The translations under genes were made by a program, and so were the position numbers. From the NCBI RefSeq assembly GCF_008086205.1, contig NZ_VSKK01000001.1, positions 1,302,001 to 1,366,000 of the forward strand: a stretch of 64,000 bases of DNA, read 5' to 3'. Shown here one piece after another: positions 10,701 through 19,636 of the stretch; the stretch's first letter is position 1; every line of letters begins with the position of its first letter. The DNA is from Bizionia myxarmorum. Its GTDB lineage: Bacteria; Bacteroidota; Bacteroidia; Flavobacteriales; Flavobacteriaceae. The notes under the pieces were generated by a model. It was not told the DNA's origin and made no database searches. It was given only the letters and a program-made list of their open reading frames with translations.

Positions 10701-10879
10701 ATGATTTAAGTTCTGTAAAAGGCCTTTATATCTATTCTTTGGAAGGAAAAGAAGTGCATGCTCTTCAAGATATAAAATCAGAAAAAATTGATATAGCAAA
10801 AATCACTCAAGGCGTTTATATTTTGAAACTAGAAATGAATTCTGGTGCTATCCAAAATATTAAATTTGTGAAGTATTAA
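7784..10879 (+). CDS. T9SS type A sorting domain surface protein with lectin/LamG-like N-terminal region
   Basis: The 1031-residue protein has a signal peptide ending near IFAQ. The segment after it (GPGGVGNSSTNGLWLKADD, then IWQDASGNENHANQ and PSIDFDGSNDWLRV) is typical of a concanavalin/LamG-like domain in flavobacterial secreted proteins, roughly residues 25-265. A middle region contains YNYWSSPVSTDGFW, also recurrent in T9SS cargo. The last 75 residues (KGLYIYSLEGKEVHALQ, then ITQGVYILKLEMNSG and KFVKY) form a type A sorting domain, which directs export across the outer membrane by the type IX system and usually surface attachment. Substrate or adhesion target is unknown. It is a monocistronic unit. 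Confidence 0.8.
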   Translation: MTKHLQTLLIFAIYFFIYPIFAQTGPGGVGNSSTNGLWLKADDLNLVDGQGVAIWQDASGNENHANQTVSEQSPKFISESSFNNYPSIDFDGSNDWLRVKDANILDGTTSINYFTVVKPKGLAKTQVVQAMVSKRNGYNTSNNQFAYTFFFYNNKLTNDITDANDRYDSNYVFSNDTTYVLSFDFDGSLPEVSRSSMSRNGILLRTARETSESVLASTAPLTIGQLNVGDGRHATEELAEIIHFNYKLNIAERTIVHNYLSAKYNTPLTLNNFYTQDEIVQGNFDHHVAGIARVSDAAHLDSQGSGILRVNNPLNLGDTNDKYFFWGQNIMSSIYDFNTEIQAQDGAGILQNHQHLNVIWRVSKSEDHKDFQAVDMSFEISSFPEIIGCYSLELVIGADTFDYSTGTTNQYIDLFEIPQQIYQLNVSGGIASASGVTMNDGSHFTLRYRKNEKIVWNGTNFTNASGVVGAPSVSDSNKSLVILENTAVTLNENAFVCEIEVQTGATLNIADGLELTVQNRIVNNGTIDLLGEAQLIQNHKGANINSGSGKLKIRQQGTTNLHNYNYWSSPVSTDGFWQIGFLKQENSNVLFSPAQSQIPTSNPVTLSSRWLYKYNASVTLANGIMGWARINTTTNIEPGIGYTLKGSGSAPSLTEEEYVFSGTANSGDYSYIATSGNDFLIGNPYPSALNANKFIQDNLDVTTGTLYFYEQFQTNNTHILRDYQGGYATLNLLGSVPAATEATSGLGSEGSSTKGAPTNNIAVGQGFFVSIIQNSDIRFNNTQRVFAKESMDQSIFFRDGNVNSETDSRTKFWLSFADSSGRMREIALGYDENASEGFDKGYDAIDLSDYPDSMLWDAADNLLVIQGLQQLNVEDDIALSIKISTSGTYIIGLNRTLNFPEDTAIYLKDNQTNRFYDLKAGDASIAFQAGTYNNQYSIVYQQATLGVDDFENYQSVKVLFDKNTETLQLLGLDDLSSVKGLYIYSLEGKEVHALQDIKSEKIDIAKITQGVYILKLEMNSGAIQNIKFVKY

Positions 10880-10900
10880 AATCTATAAATTAATTATAGT

Positions 10901-10930
10901 AAAAAAGTCTGCTGTAAAGTAGACTTTTTT
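10901..10930. terminator. bidirectional intrinsic terminator
   Basis: AAAAAAGTCTGCT (10901-10913) pairs with AGTAGACTTTTTT (10918-10930) with one mismatch, around the loop GTAA. A/T tracts on both sides let it serve the T9SS protein gene and the convergent glycosyltransferase gene. Confidence 0.8.
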
Positions 10931-10942
10931 GTTTTTTGATAT

Positions 10943-11785
10943 TTATTTTCCAATCATTCCTTTCCAACGAAGTTTCCTAATAAAAGCACCTTGTTCTTCA
11001 TTTACTAAAGGTTCTATTTCCTCGTTTTTCGCCTTAAAATATCCAGTTACATAATCTTTAAATAAAGTAAAACTTCCTTTTTTATAAGCTAATTTTATAG
11101 CTGAAATGAACGTAATTAATAACCCATAACGCATTTTATACATAGCTTCACCCTGGAGATATTTTGAAGCTTTATTGTAGCTTTTGCCAGTGGGTTTTAA
11201 ATGTTTTACATGCAACGTTTCATCGGTTAAAATTTCCCAACTATAAAATTTAGCTAGTAATTCGTCAATAGTATCCCAACCCATAGCGGGTTTCAACTTC
11301 CCTATTTCTAAAAAACATGCTTTTCTATAAGCTTTTAGTGCGCCACGAATATGATCTTTCCGAGTCAGATTTTCCAATTTCCATTGTCCAGTATCTTCGA
11401 TATAACAAAATCCTGAAGCCATGCCGAGTTTGTCGTTATTTTGAAAGTGTTGTGTTAAAGTTTCTAAATAGTTCTCTGGAAATATTAAATCGGCATCAAA
11501 CTTACAAATCACATCATAGTTAGCATCGAATGTTTCAAAGCCTTTATAAAACGCATTAATAATTTTTGAGCCCGGTAAATGTTCATTTGAAGATTTTGAG
11601 TTGATTAAGGTTATATAGTTATATTTTGAGGCGAATTCTGCCACTATAGATTGAGTATCATCAGTAGAATTATCATTCACAACCACCAGTTTTTTGGGTA
11701 GTAACGTTTGATGAACCAAAGACTCTAAAGTCGAAGCAATAAAAGCCGCTTCATTATGAGCAGGAATAACAATATAATAGTTCAA
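10943..11785 (-). CDS. family 2 glycosyltransferase
   Basis: This 280-residue protein is a GT-A fold glycosyltransferase without membrane segments. The nucleotide-sugar region has YYIVIPAHNEAAFIASTL and VVVNDNSTDDTQ; the metal-binding DxD is in VICKFDADLIFPENYL. The likely acceptor-side residues are in AMGWDTIDELLA. Donor and acceptor cannot be deduced; surface polysaccharide or glycolipid synthesis is likely. The start is TTG at 11785 because no ATG is available before the GT motif. It is divergent from the beta-propeller gene and stands alone. Confidence 0.85.
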   Translation of the reverse strand: MNYYIVIPAHNEAAFIASTLESLVHQTLLPKKLVVVNDNSTDDTQSIVAEFASKYNYITLINSKSSNEHLPGSKIINAFYKGFETFDANYDVICKFDADLIFPENYLETLTQHFQNNDKLGMASGFCYIEDTGQWKLENLTRKDHIRGALKAYRKACFLEIGKLKPAMGWDTIDELLAKFYSWEILTDETLHVKHLKPTGKSYNKASKYLQGEAMYKMRYGLLITFISAIKLAYKKGSFTLFKDYVTGYFKAKNEEIEPLVNEEQGAFIRKLRWKGMIGK

Positions 11786-12124
11786 AAGTTTAATTTTAAT
11801 ACAAAGTAACAGATTCTAATGCCATAATTCGTTTTTTAGGCTTTGAATTTTTTTTCAATATTGAAATGTTCAATTAGTTAGTTTGTTCTAATTCTAATAA
11901 AATTCATTAGAAAGTTTAAACAACATATAGGTCTAAATATATTAGAAATGCATGTCAATTAATTCTTTTAAAACAGAATAAACTCGGTTTCAATGTGTTT
12001 AAGTAATCAAATAATCATATGTTTATAGAAGCTAATGAAATACCTGACTGAATAATTTTACTCCATTTCGGGTAAGGATGTTTTCAATTAGCTTATTTAA
12101 TTTTTAAAAAACATTAAAATTTCA
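11786..12124. other. divergent intergenic region, AT-rich
   Basis: This 339-bp gap lies between the divergent glycosyltransferase and beta-propeller genes and should hold both promoters. On the minus strand TTACTTTG (11802-11809) is one base off the TAnnTTTG consensus, just upstream of the glycosyltransferase. I see no convincing plus-strand box, RNA gene or repeat. Confidence 0.4.
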
Positions 12125-14773
12125 ATGCAAAAATCCTGTTTGCTTATATCATTCTTACTCTTCATCAATTTTAGCTTTTCTCAAAACTATAGTGTCAGTT
12201 ATTTTCAAAAAATCAATGAAATTAATAGTGGTTTTTCGGGTACTTTAAATAATGAAGATAATTTTGGCGTATCCATTACACAAATCGGTGATTTGGATGG
12301 AAATGGTGTAAATGATTTGGCTGTTGGCTCCTATTTTGATGATGATGGCGGCAATAACAGAGGTGCGGTATGGATACTTTTTTTAGAATCTGATGATAGC
12401 GTACTTTCTCATACAAAAATCAGCAGTATTAGTGGTGGTTTTACAGGAGAGATTAATGATGGCGATCGTTTTGGTGGCGCCGTTTCCTATTTAGGTGATG
12501 TTAACAATGATGGACTAAAGGAGTTGGCTGTCGGTGCTGATTTTGATAATGATGGTGGCTTGATGCACGGAGCCGTATGGATTTTATCCTTAAGCACGAA
12601 TGGGACTGTAAATTCTCATGTAAAGATTAGCGATATTGAAGGCAATTTTAATGGAATAATAAATGGTTCAGCAATTTTTGGAGCTGATATAGAAAATATT
12701 GGTGATCTTAATGGTGATGGCGTTGATGATTTAGCTGTAGGTTCAAATCAAGATCATGACGGTGGAAGAGATACAGGAGCCGTTTGGATTTTGTTTATGA
12801 ATACTGATTTAACGGTCAATAGTTCCCAGAAAATTAGTAGTGTAGAAGGCGGTTTTACAGGGAATTTGGAGCTAGGTGATTTCTTCGGCTCTTCCGTTGC
12901 AAATATTGGCGATTTAGATGGTGACGGCGTTGTGGATATTGCTGTTGGATGTAGCAGAGATGATGACCTTTTAATTAATTCTGGAAGCGTTTATATTTTA
13001 TTTTTAAATACCGATGGAACTGTAAAAAGTCATTCCAAGATTTCTAATTTAGAAGGTGGATTAACACATGAAATTACGCCCAATGCATTATTTGGGGAGT
13101 CAATTGCTGGTGTTGTTGATATTGATAACGATGGAAAGATCGAGATAATTGTAGGCGCTATGAAACAAGTGAATCCTACTTTTTTCTCTCTTTCTACAGG
13201 TGCTTTCTTTTTAATTGAATTAAATGCTGATGGAACGGTTTCAGAAGATAGGATGTACACATATCGTGAAAATTGCTTTACAGCAGAATTAGAACATGAT
13301 GTTTTATTTGGTGGCTCTGTCAGTTTTTTAACGAAAGATCCGAATAATCTTAAAATGGCTATAGGATCTTATAGAGACAGTGAAAATGGGTATAGAAAAG
13401 GAGCTGTTTATATTTTAACTTTAGGTGAAATATCTTATAGCATATCCTCTTTTGAAGATCCTTCAGATTGTGGTTTTAACGACGGTGTTATAACTATAAG
13501 TGGTTTTCCTGCCAACACACAGCATACCATAAGTTACAATGATGGGTCAGATCACCTATTAACTTTAGTTGCCAATGCAAATGGCGACATCATTTTATCC
13601 GGTTTAACACCAGGAATTTATAATGATATTATTGTGGATGTGGATCACACAGATTGCACTTTTAATTTAGGCCAGATTACTTTAATCGCCACCGGTATAA
13701 ATCCTGTTATATCGCTAACTGTACCTACTGATTGTAGTTCAAATAACGGTAGTATAATTATTTCTGGCTTGCTGCCCAATATGCAATACACCGTTAGTTA
13801 TAATAATGGTTTAACCCAAACCCAGACCTTAACATCAAATAGTAGTGGCGTAATTGTTGTTACAGGTTTGCTATCTGGTTTTTATAGAGATATTGTTTTA
13901 GAAGAAATAGGAAGCGGTTGTATATACAATATAGGTGAAATTACCTTGACATCAACCGGTTTAAACGCCGGTATTACTCATGTAAATCCCACAGATTGCA
14001 GCGCGAATGATGGCATTATAACCATTTCCCGTTTGTCAGTAAATTTAGAATACATAGTAAGTTATAACAATGGTAGTTTACAAAGTGTAATGTTGTTGTC
14101 AGATGCTTATGGAGAACTGGTTTTATCCGAATTATCACCAGGGATTTATAGTGATATTATCGTGCAAACTTCAGTAACGGGATGTTCTGGAACTGTTGGT
14201 GACATAACTTTAATCTCTACAGGTTTTAATGCTAGTATATCATCCGTGAATCCATCAGACTGCAGTTCAGACGATGGGAGCATAACCATAGCAGGTTTAT
14301 CTGGCAATACAGAATACACGGTGAGTTTTGATGATGGTTCAGTTCAAACTGTAAGCTTAACTACAAATGCCAACGGAGAATTAAGCATAACAGGATTAAA
14401 ATCGGGAATTTATAATCAGTTTACATTAGTAGAAACTTCAACCGGTTGTTCTGAAAATTTATCTCCTGTAGAATTACAGTGTTTAGTGGATGACTTAAAA
14501 TGTATCAAGGTAAAAAAGGTTTTCACGCCCAATGATGACGGTTATAATGATTCTTGGTCCGTTGAATTTATTTCTTCTCAAGGTTGCGATTATAACCTAA
14601 AGATATTTGATAGGTATGGAAAACTTCTTAAAACCTTGACGCCTCAAAATAATGTTTGGAATGGAATTTACAGAGGACAGCAAATGCCAACAAGTGATTA
14701 TTGGTTTTTTGTGGAGTATATGTATGAAGGGGAAAATAGATCTTATAGATCGCACTTCACATTAAAAAGATAG
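12125..14773 (+). CDS. FG-GAP beta-propeller protein with four tandem domains and T9SS type B sorting domain
   Basis: The 882-residue protein has a signal peptide (ends near FSFSQ). Residues about 28-435 carry about six FG-GAP/integrin-like repeats with calcium-binding loops such as GDLDGNGVNDLAVGS, GDVNNDGLKELAVGA and GDLNGDGVDDLAVGS, expected to fold as a beta-propeller; the last blades are degraded. Four 88-residue domains start at residues 446, 534, 622 and 710. The final 85 residues (KKVFTPNDDGYNDSW, LKIFDRYGKLLKTL, WNGIYRGQQMPTSDYWFFVE) are a gliding-motility-type T9SS sorting domain of type B. It is probably secreted to or through the cell surface; its ligand is unknown. Confidence 0.85.
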   Translation: MQKSCLLISFLLFINFSFSQNYSVSYFQKINEINSGFSGTLNNEDNFGVSITQIGDLDGNGVNDLAVGSYFDDDGGNNRGAVWILFLESDDSVLSHTKISSISGGFTGEINDGDRFGGAVSYLGDVNNDGLKELAVGADFDNDGGLMHGAVWILSLSTNGTVNSHVKISDIEGNFNGIINGSAIFGADIENIGDLNGDGVDDLAVGSNQDHDGGRDTGAVWILFMNTDLTVNSSQKISSVEGGFTGNLELGDFFGSSVANIGDLDGDGVVDIAVGCSRDDDLLINSGSVYILFLNTDGTVKSHSKISNLEGGLTHEITPNALFGESIAGVVDIDNDGKIEIIVGAMKQVNPTFFSLSTGAFFLIELNADGTVSEDRMYTYRENCFTAELEHDVLFGGSVSFLTKDPNNLKMAIGSYRDSENGYRKGAVYILTLGEISYSISSFEDPSDCGFNDGVITISGFPANTQHTISYNDGSDHLLTLVANANGDIILSGLTPGIYNDIIVDVDHTDCTFNLGQITLIATGINPVISLTVPTDCSSNNGSIIISGLLPNMQYTVSYNNGLTQTQTLTSNSSGVIVVTGLLSGFYRDIVLEEIGSGCIYNIGEITLTSTGLNAGITHVNPTDCSANDGIITISRLSVNLEYIVSYNNGSLQSVMLLSDAYGELVLSELSPGIYSDIIVQTSVTGCSGTVGDITLISTGFNASISSVNPSDCSSDDGSITIAGLSGNTEYTVSFDDGSVQTVSLTTNANGELSITGLKSGIYNQFTLVETSTGCSENLSPVELQCLVDDLKCIKVKKVFTPNDDGYNDSWSVEFISSQGCDYNLKIFDRYGKLLKTLTPQNNVWNGIYRGQQMPTSDYWFFVEYMYEGENRSYRSHFTLKR
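13460..14515 (+). repeat. four in-frame tandem repeats of 264 bp coding 88-residue domains
   Basis: The conserved motif P(S/T)DC begins at 13460, 13724, 13988 and 14252, exactly 264 bp apart each time. Every unit then has a GxIxIxxL strand, a (Y/F)xxSxxxGS-like turn, a GIY or GFY turn and a second cysteine. The DNA has diverged, so these are old duplications of a protein domain rather than a young tandem array. Confidence 0.85.
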
Positions 14774-14855
14774 AAGATATTTTAGAACAATTCGTCTATA
14801 AAATGATTACGAAATCTTGATTTGCAAAGATGAAAGAGGGCCTTAATGTTCAGCC

Positions 14856-15392
14856 CTAAATGCGTTCCGCATAAACTATGTAATATCTTGGTGTAAACCA
14901 TCGTAAAATAGGTCTGATGCCTATTTTCTTGGTTGGATTGGTCCATTTCTCGCGAGCTATAATTTTCCAACCAGCCTTTTCTAAAAGCCAATCAAATTGC
15001 CAATCTTCGAATTCATGATAATGACGGTCCCACATATCAGTTTTACTTCTGTAGGCAGGAGAAAACCATAGACGTAAAGGAATACTCGCTACTAGTTTTG
15101 TCGCTTTTATACTTTGCAAAACGCTCATCGGTGCTAATAGATGTTCGAAAATTTCAAAAGCTGTCACAACATCTGCTGTGGAATTTTCAATAGTATTTTT
15201 ATCCAAATCTAAATCTTCACCAGACGTATTGCTTACGCGATACCCCAAACCTTTCATTATAGGTGTAAACGGATTTTCAACACCTAAATCTAAAATTTCA
15301 GAATTAGTAGAAATGTGTTTTTGAAGAAATTCAGCTGTGTGTTTAAAGCGTTTATTTGGATAAGTCTTTTCGTACATAACATTTTCTGCCAA
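14856..15392 (-). CDS. class I SAM-dependent methyltransferase
   Basis: The protein has 178 residues from the ATG at 15392; the ATG at 15377 (MYEKTYPNKRFKHT) is an equally good start. The SAM-binding motif I region reads SEILDLGVENPFTPIM and motif II/III regions include DVVTAFEIFEHLLAP. It is short for the family but appears complete, ending IVYAERI. The HDRHYHEFEDW-like segment (WDRHYHEFEDWQFDWLL) resembles methyltransferases of glycan or lipid pathways. It lies 38 bp downstream of the ketosynthase gene on the same strand, so it may be cotranscribed with it. The substrate is unknown. Confidence 0.75.
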   Translation of the reverse strand: MAENVMYEKTYPNKRFKHTAEFLQKHISTNSEILDLGVENPFTPIMKGLGYRVSNTSGEDLDLDKNTIENSTADVVTAFEIFEHLLAPMSVLQSIKATKLVASIPLRLWFSPAYRSKTDMWDRHYHEFEDWQFDWLLEKAGWKIIAREKWTNPTKKIGIRPILRWFTPRYYIVYAERI

Positions 15393-15430
15393 GCAATAAG
15401 CTCATTGAAACTTTAAAAAAAGAAAGCTAT

Positions 15431-16489
15431 TTAATATTTATAAACGATAGCATTAATATTCATTCCGGCACCAACGCTAGCAAACATAATTACATCACCT
15501 TCGTTGATGGAATGCCCTTTCAATTTGCCTTTTAAAATTAAATCTAATAAGGTTGGAATGGTCGCCACACTAGAATTTCCTAGTTTATTAATGGTCATAG
15601 GCATAATATTAGCAGGCATTTCCATATTATAAAGCTTGTAGAAACGTTGTACAATGGCTTCATCCATTTTCTCGTTAGCTTGATGAATTAAAATTTTCTT
15701 TAAATCTGTAATACCGTATCCACTTTTTTCCAAACAGGATTTCATGGCTAATGGCACATTTTTTAAAGCAAATTCATAAATTTTTCGGCCGTACATTTTT
15801 ATATAACGACGCTGATCTGCACTGGCCGTATTATTAGTGGCTCCAAAAAATATAAAATGCGCTTCATCCAAAGCATAGGTTGCACTTTCATGAGAAATAA
15901 TGCCGCCTGCTTGATCTGTTTCTTCTAAAATAACAGCTCCAGCGCCATCACTATAAATCATGGAATCTCTATCATGCTTATCAATGACGCGCGATAAAGC
16001 TTCGGTCCCAATAACCAAACATTTTTTTGCAATTCCGGCTTTAATAAAAGCGTTGGCATGAATAAGACCTTCGTTCCAACCTGGACAACCAAAAAGAAGA
16101 TCGAAAGCCACGCATTTAGGGTTTTTAATGCCTAAAAGATGTTTGATACGCGATCCAATACTTGGAACCGTATCACTCTGTTCGTGATTGTGATTGACAT
16201 CGCCATAATTATGACCAACAATAATATAATCTAGTGTTTCAGGATCAATATGGGCGTCTGCAATTGCTTTTTGAGCGGCAAAAAAACCTAAATCGGATGT
16301 GTTTAAATCATTATCTGCATAGCGACGTTCACCAATTCCGGTAATTGCTTTAAATTTTTCAATGATAATTTCATTGTTTTGGTTTAAAGTAGATCCATCG
16401 CTATTAAGGAATTCATGCTTTTTGAAGTCATCATTCCGTGCAATACTGTTGGGTATATAACTTCCCGTTCCTGTAATTCTTATTGCCAT
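15431..16489 (-). CDS. 3-oxoacyl-ACP synthase III family protein (FabH-like ketosynthase)
   Basis: This 352-residue thiolase-fold enzyme has the full KAS III triad. The catalytic cysteine is in DLLFGCPGWNEGL, the histidine in KILIHQANEKMDE, and the asparagine in NKLGNSSVATIPTLL. KAS III enzymes condense an acyl-CoA primer with malonyl-ACP to start fatty-acid or polyketide chains. Flavobacteria often hold several FabH paralogues, and this one differs from housekeeping FabH in being next to a methyltransferase rather than in a fab cluster. It may act in a specialised lipid or pigment pathway, but that is inference. Confidence 0.85.
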   Translation of the reverse strand: MAIRITGTGSYIPNSIARNDDFKKHEFLNSDGSTLNQNNEIIIEKFKAITGIGERRYADNDLNTSDLGFFAAQKAIADAHIDPETLDYIIVGHNYGDVNHNHEQSDTVPSIGSRIKHLLGIKNPKCVAFDLLFGCPGWNEGLIHANAFIKAGIAKKCLVIGTEALSRVIDKHDRDSMIYSDGAGAVILEETDQAGGIISHESATYALDEAHFIFFGATNNTASADQRRYIKMYGRKIYEFALKNVPLAMKSCLEKSGYGITDLKKILIHQANEKMDEAIVQRFYKLYNMEMPANIMPMTINKLGNSSVATIPTLLDLILKGKLKGHSINEGDVIMFASVGAGMNINAIVYKY

Positions 16490-16621
16490 AGAGTTGCATT
16501 GATGTTAGTGGGCAACGGCTAAATTAAGTATTATATCAGTCTTAATAGCTATAGCCTGTGTAATTGTTAAATTTTTTATGAATATGATAAAAAAAGACGA
16601 CGATTTTCAATATTTCATAAA

Positions 16622-16657
16622 AATAAAGCCTTCCGTAGAGAAGGCTTTATTACTATA
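16622..16657 (-). terminator. intrinsic terminator after gcvP
   Basis: AATAAAGCCTTC (16622-16633) pairs perfectly with GAAGGCTTTATT (16640-16651), loop CGTAGA. It begins 17 bp after the gcvP stop on the minus strand, and a moderately T-rich stretch follows in that direction. Confidence 0.75.
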
Positions 16658-16667
16658 TTAATTAGGT

Positions 16668-19517
16668 TTATGCTTCCATATATTCTTCAATAGGCGCACA
16701 GGTGCAAAACAGATTTCTGTCGCCATAAGCATCATCTACACGCCTTACAGTTGGCCAAAACTTATTGTCGCGTACAAAATCTAAAGGAAAAGCAGCCTGC
16801 TCTCTGGTGTATGGCATTAACCATTCATCTGCGGTTATCATATCCAAAGTATGCGGTGCATTTTTCAGAACGTTATTAGTATCCTCTTTTGATGTGGCTT
16901 CAATTTCTTTTCGAATAGAAATCATAGCATCACAAAAACGATCCATTTCAGCTTTACTTTCGCTTTCTGTAGGTTCAATCATTAAAGTTCCCGCAACCGG
17001 GAAAGAAACCGTTGGTGCGTGGAATCCATAATCCATTAAACGTTTCGCAATATCAGTTACTTCAATACCATTTTCTTTAAAAGCACGACAGTCAACAATC
17101 ATTTCGTGAGCCGCTCTTCCGCGTTCACCAGAATACAAAGTGTCAAATTGGCCTTGTAAGCGATTCTTAATATAATTGGCATTTAAAATAGCAATTTTGG
17201 TAGCTTGGGTTAAACCTTTAGCGCCTAACAGTTTAATATATCCGTATGAAATTAAACAAACTAATGACGATCCGAAAGGTGCGCCCGAAATAGCTGAAAT
17301 AGCTTGACTTCCGCCTGTTTTAATAATGGGGTTACTAGGTAAAAATGGTGCTAATTGTTTGGCTACACAAATTGGCCCAACGCCGGGTCCACCACCTCCA
17401 TGAGGAATAGCGAAGGTTTTATGAAGGTTTAAGTGGCACACATCAGCCCCAATATTTCCAGGGTTTGTAATTCCTACTTGTGCGTTCATATTGGCGCCAT
17501 CCATATAAACTTGGCCGCCATTGTCATGAATAATTTGCGTAATTTCTTTAATAGCCGACTCATAAACACCATGTGTAGATGGGTAGGTTACCATAATACA
17601 GGATAAATTATCTTTGTGTAATTCCGCTTTTTCACGTAAATCTTCCACATCAATATTTCCTTTTTCAGTAGATTTGGTTACTACCACTTTCATTCCGGCC
17701 ATAACAGCACTTGCTGGATTGGTACCGTGGGCTGAAGATGGAATTAAACAAATATTTCTATGGTGATCACCACGCGATTCGTGGTAAGCCTTAATAACCA
17801 TTAGTCCAGCAAATTCACCTTGTGCACCAGAATTTGGTTGTAAAGATGTTGCTGCAAACCCAGTTATTTCTGTTAATTGATCTTCTAATTCTTTTAGAAT
17901 GGTTAAATAACCTTGGGCTTGATCTGCAGGAACAAACGGATGAATAGTTCCCCAGTTTGGCGAGCTTAATGGTAACATTTCTGCCGCTGCATTTAATTTC
18001 ATCGTACAAGACCCTAAAGCAATCATAGAATGATTTAAGGATAAATCTTTACGTTCTAGTTTCTTGATATAACGCATTAATTCCGTTTCAGAATGATGAG
18101 AATTAAATACATCAAATGTTAAGAATTCAGAAGTTCTTTGTAAAGATTCCATAACCATATTAGTTTCTGAAAGACTTTCAATTACAACGGTTTCTTTATT
18201 TGAAACACCAGCGAAAATAGATACTATTTGATTAGCATCTTTTAGCGTTGTGGTTTCGTTTATAGAAATAGTAACTGTTTCAGCATCTGGATAAAAGAAA
18301 TTCACACCTGCTTTTTCAGCAGCTGCTTTAATATGTTCCGAATTTGCTTTTATTTTAATAGTATCAAAATAAGCTGTGTTAGTTTGGTCAAATCCTAATT
18401 TCTCTAATGCGTTGGCCACCGAAACGGCTGTGCTATGCACACGATTCGCAATAAATTCTAATCCTTTTGGACCATGATAAACCGCGTACATACCAGCCAT
18501 AACCGCTAAAAGCACTTGAGCTGTACATATGTTAGAAGTTGCTTTATCACGCTTAATATGTTGTTCTCGTGTTTGTAAAGCCATACGTAAAGCACGGTTA
18601 CCATTCATATCTTTGGTTACACCAATAATACGTCCTGGAATATCACGTTTGTAGGTTTCTTTCGTAGCAAAGTAAGCCGCATGAGGTCCGCCGTAACCCA
18701 TAGGTACGCCAAAACGTTGCGTTGTTCCAACAACCACATCTGCACCAAATTTTCCAGGTGCTTCCAATTTTACTAAACTTAAAATATCAGCAGCAACAGC
18801 TACTTTAATATCATTATCGTTGGCTTTAGCAATAAATGTTTTAATATCCGTTATTTGTCCATCTTTACCTGGATACTGCAGTAAGGCTCCGAAAAATTTC
18901 GAAGAAAAATCGAATGTCTCTTCATTGCCAACTACTAACTCAATCCCAATAGGATTAGCACGTGTTTCAAGCAATGATAAGGTTTGAGGTAAAATGTTTT
19001 CAGAAACAAAAAACTGATTTGCATTGTCTTTTTTCTGTTCTCTTGGCCTTACAGCAAATAATAAGCTCATAGCTTCAGCAGCAGCGGTACTTTCATCTAA
19101 AAGAGAAGCGTTAGCCAATTCCATTCCGGTTAAATCGGTAATCATGGTTTGGAAATTCAAAAGTGCTTCTAATCTACCTTGTGCTAATTCTGCTTGGTAA
19201 GGAGTGTAAGCAGTATACCAACCCGGGTTTTCTAAAACATTACGCTGAATAACCGCTGGTAAAATGGTTGGATGATACCCTAAACCAATATAAGTTTTAT
19301 AGGTTTTATTTAATTTAGATAATTCATGAATATGGGTCAAGTATTCTTGCTCACTCATGGCTTCATCCAAATTTAACTCGTTTTTCAAGCGGATGTCATC
19401 AGGAACAGTCTCATAAATAAGTTGATCTAAGGAGTCTACACCAATGGTTTGTAACATGCTATTTTGATCTTCTTCTCTAGGACCAATGTGACGTTGTGCA
19501 AATGCAGTTGTATTCAT
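16668..19517 (-). CDS. gcvP: glycine dehydrogenase (decarboxylating), P protein of the glycine cleavage system
   Basis: The P protein decarboxylates glycine with PLP and passes the aminomethyl group to the lipoyl H protein. At 949 residues it is the fused homodimeric form with both halves. The N-terminal half begins AFAQRHIGPREEDQ and contains LLDESTAAAEAM. The C-terminal half has the PLP lysine in CHLNLHKTFAIPHGGGGPG and the glycine-rich GSCTMKLNAAAEM. It is complete, with no frameshift. No gcvT or gcvH lies nearby, as is normal in flavobacteria, where the system is scattered. A TAnnTTTG box lies 25 nt upstream and a hairpin terminator follows. Confidence 0.97.
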   Translation of the reverse strand: MNTTAFAQRHIGPREEDQNSMLQTIGVDSLDQLIYETVPDDIRLKNELNLDEAMSEQEYLTHIHELSKLNKTYKTYIGLGYHPTILPAVIQRNVLENPGWYTAYTPYQAELAQGRLEALLNFQTMITDLTGMELANASLLDESTAAAEAMSLLFAVRPREQKKDNANQFFVSENILPQTLSLLETRANPIGIELVVGNEETFDFSSKFFGALLQYPGKDGQITDIKTFIAKANDNDIKVAVAADILSLVKLEAPGKFGADVVVGTTQRFGVPMGYGGPHAAYFATKETYKRDIPGRIIGVTKDMNGNRALRMALQTREQHIKRDKATSNICTAQVLLAVMAGMYAVYHGPKGLEFIANRVHSTAVSVANALEKLGFDQTNTAYFDTIKIKANSEHIKAAAEKAGVNFFYPDAETVTISINETTTLKDANQIVSIFAGVSNKETVVIESLSETNMVMESLQRTSEFLTFDVFNSHHSETELMRYIKKLERKDLSLNHSMIALGSCTMKLNAAAEMLPLSSPNWGTIHPFVPADQAQGYLTILKELEDQLTEITGFAATSLQPNSGAQGEFAGLMVIKAYHESRGDHHRNICLIPSSAHGTNPASAVMAGMKVVVTKSTEKGNIDVEDLREKAELHKDNLSCIMVTYPSTHGVYESAIKEITQIIHDNGGQVYMDGANMNAQVGITNPGNIGADVCHLNLHKTFAIPHGGGGPGVGPICVAKQLAPFLPSNPIIKTGGSQAISAISGAPFGSSLVCLISYGYIKLLGAKGLTQATKIAILNANYIKNRLQGQFDTLYSGERGRAAHEMIVDCRAFKENGIEVTDIAKRLMDYGFHAPTVSFPVAGTLMIEPTESESKAEMDRFCDAMISIRKEIEATSKEDTNNVLKNAPHTLDMITADEWLMPYTREQAAFPLDFVRDNKFWPTVRRVDDAYGDRNLFCTCAPIEEYMEA

Positions 19518-19542
19518 TAAAAGTTGTGTTGAATTTAGGCTG

Positions 19543-19550
19543 CAAATTTA
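19543..19550 (-). promoter_or_regulatory. -7 box for gcvP
   Basis: The minus strand reads TAAATTTG, a match to TAnnTTTG, with 25 nt to the gcvP ATG. I saw no glycine riboswitch-like structure in the short gap. Confidence 0.45.
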
Positions 19551-19604
19551 CGGAATTATTCACGCTAATGTGTTAATGAAAATGAAAGTTTTTAACCAAT
19601 TGAT

Positions 19605-19632
19605 TTTGTTATTAACACTTTATGTATTTTTG
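19605..19632 (+). promoter_or_regulatory. promoter of the UbiA-like gene, possibly giving a leaderless mRNA
   Basis: A TTTG at 19605-19608 is followed after 16 nt by TATTTTTG at 19625-19632, close to the Bacteroidetes -33/-7 arrangement. The ATG at 19637 begins only 4 nt after the box, so the transcript would start at or near the start codon. Confidence 0.5.
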
Positions 19633-19636
19633 TTAT

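Noticed and set aside
14838-14862. A terminator hairpin with AGGGC/GCCCT arms behind the beta-propeller gene.
   Set aside because: The stem is only 5 bp with an 11-nt loop and no T tract, and part of it lies in the next gene's 3' end.
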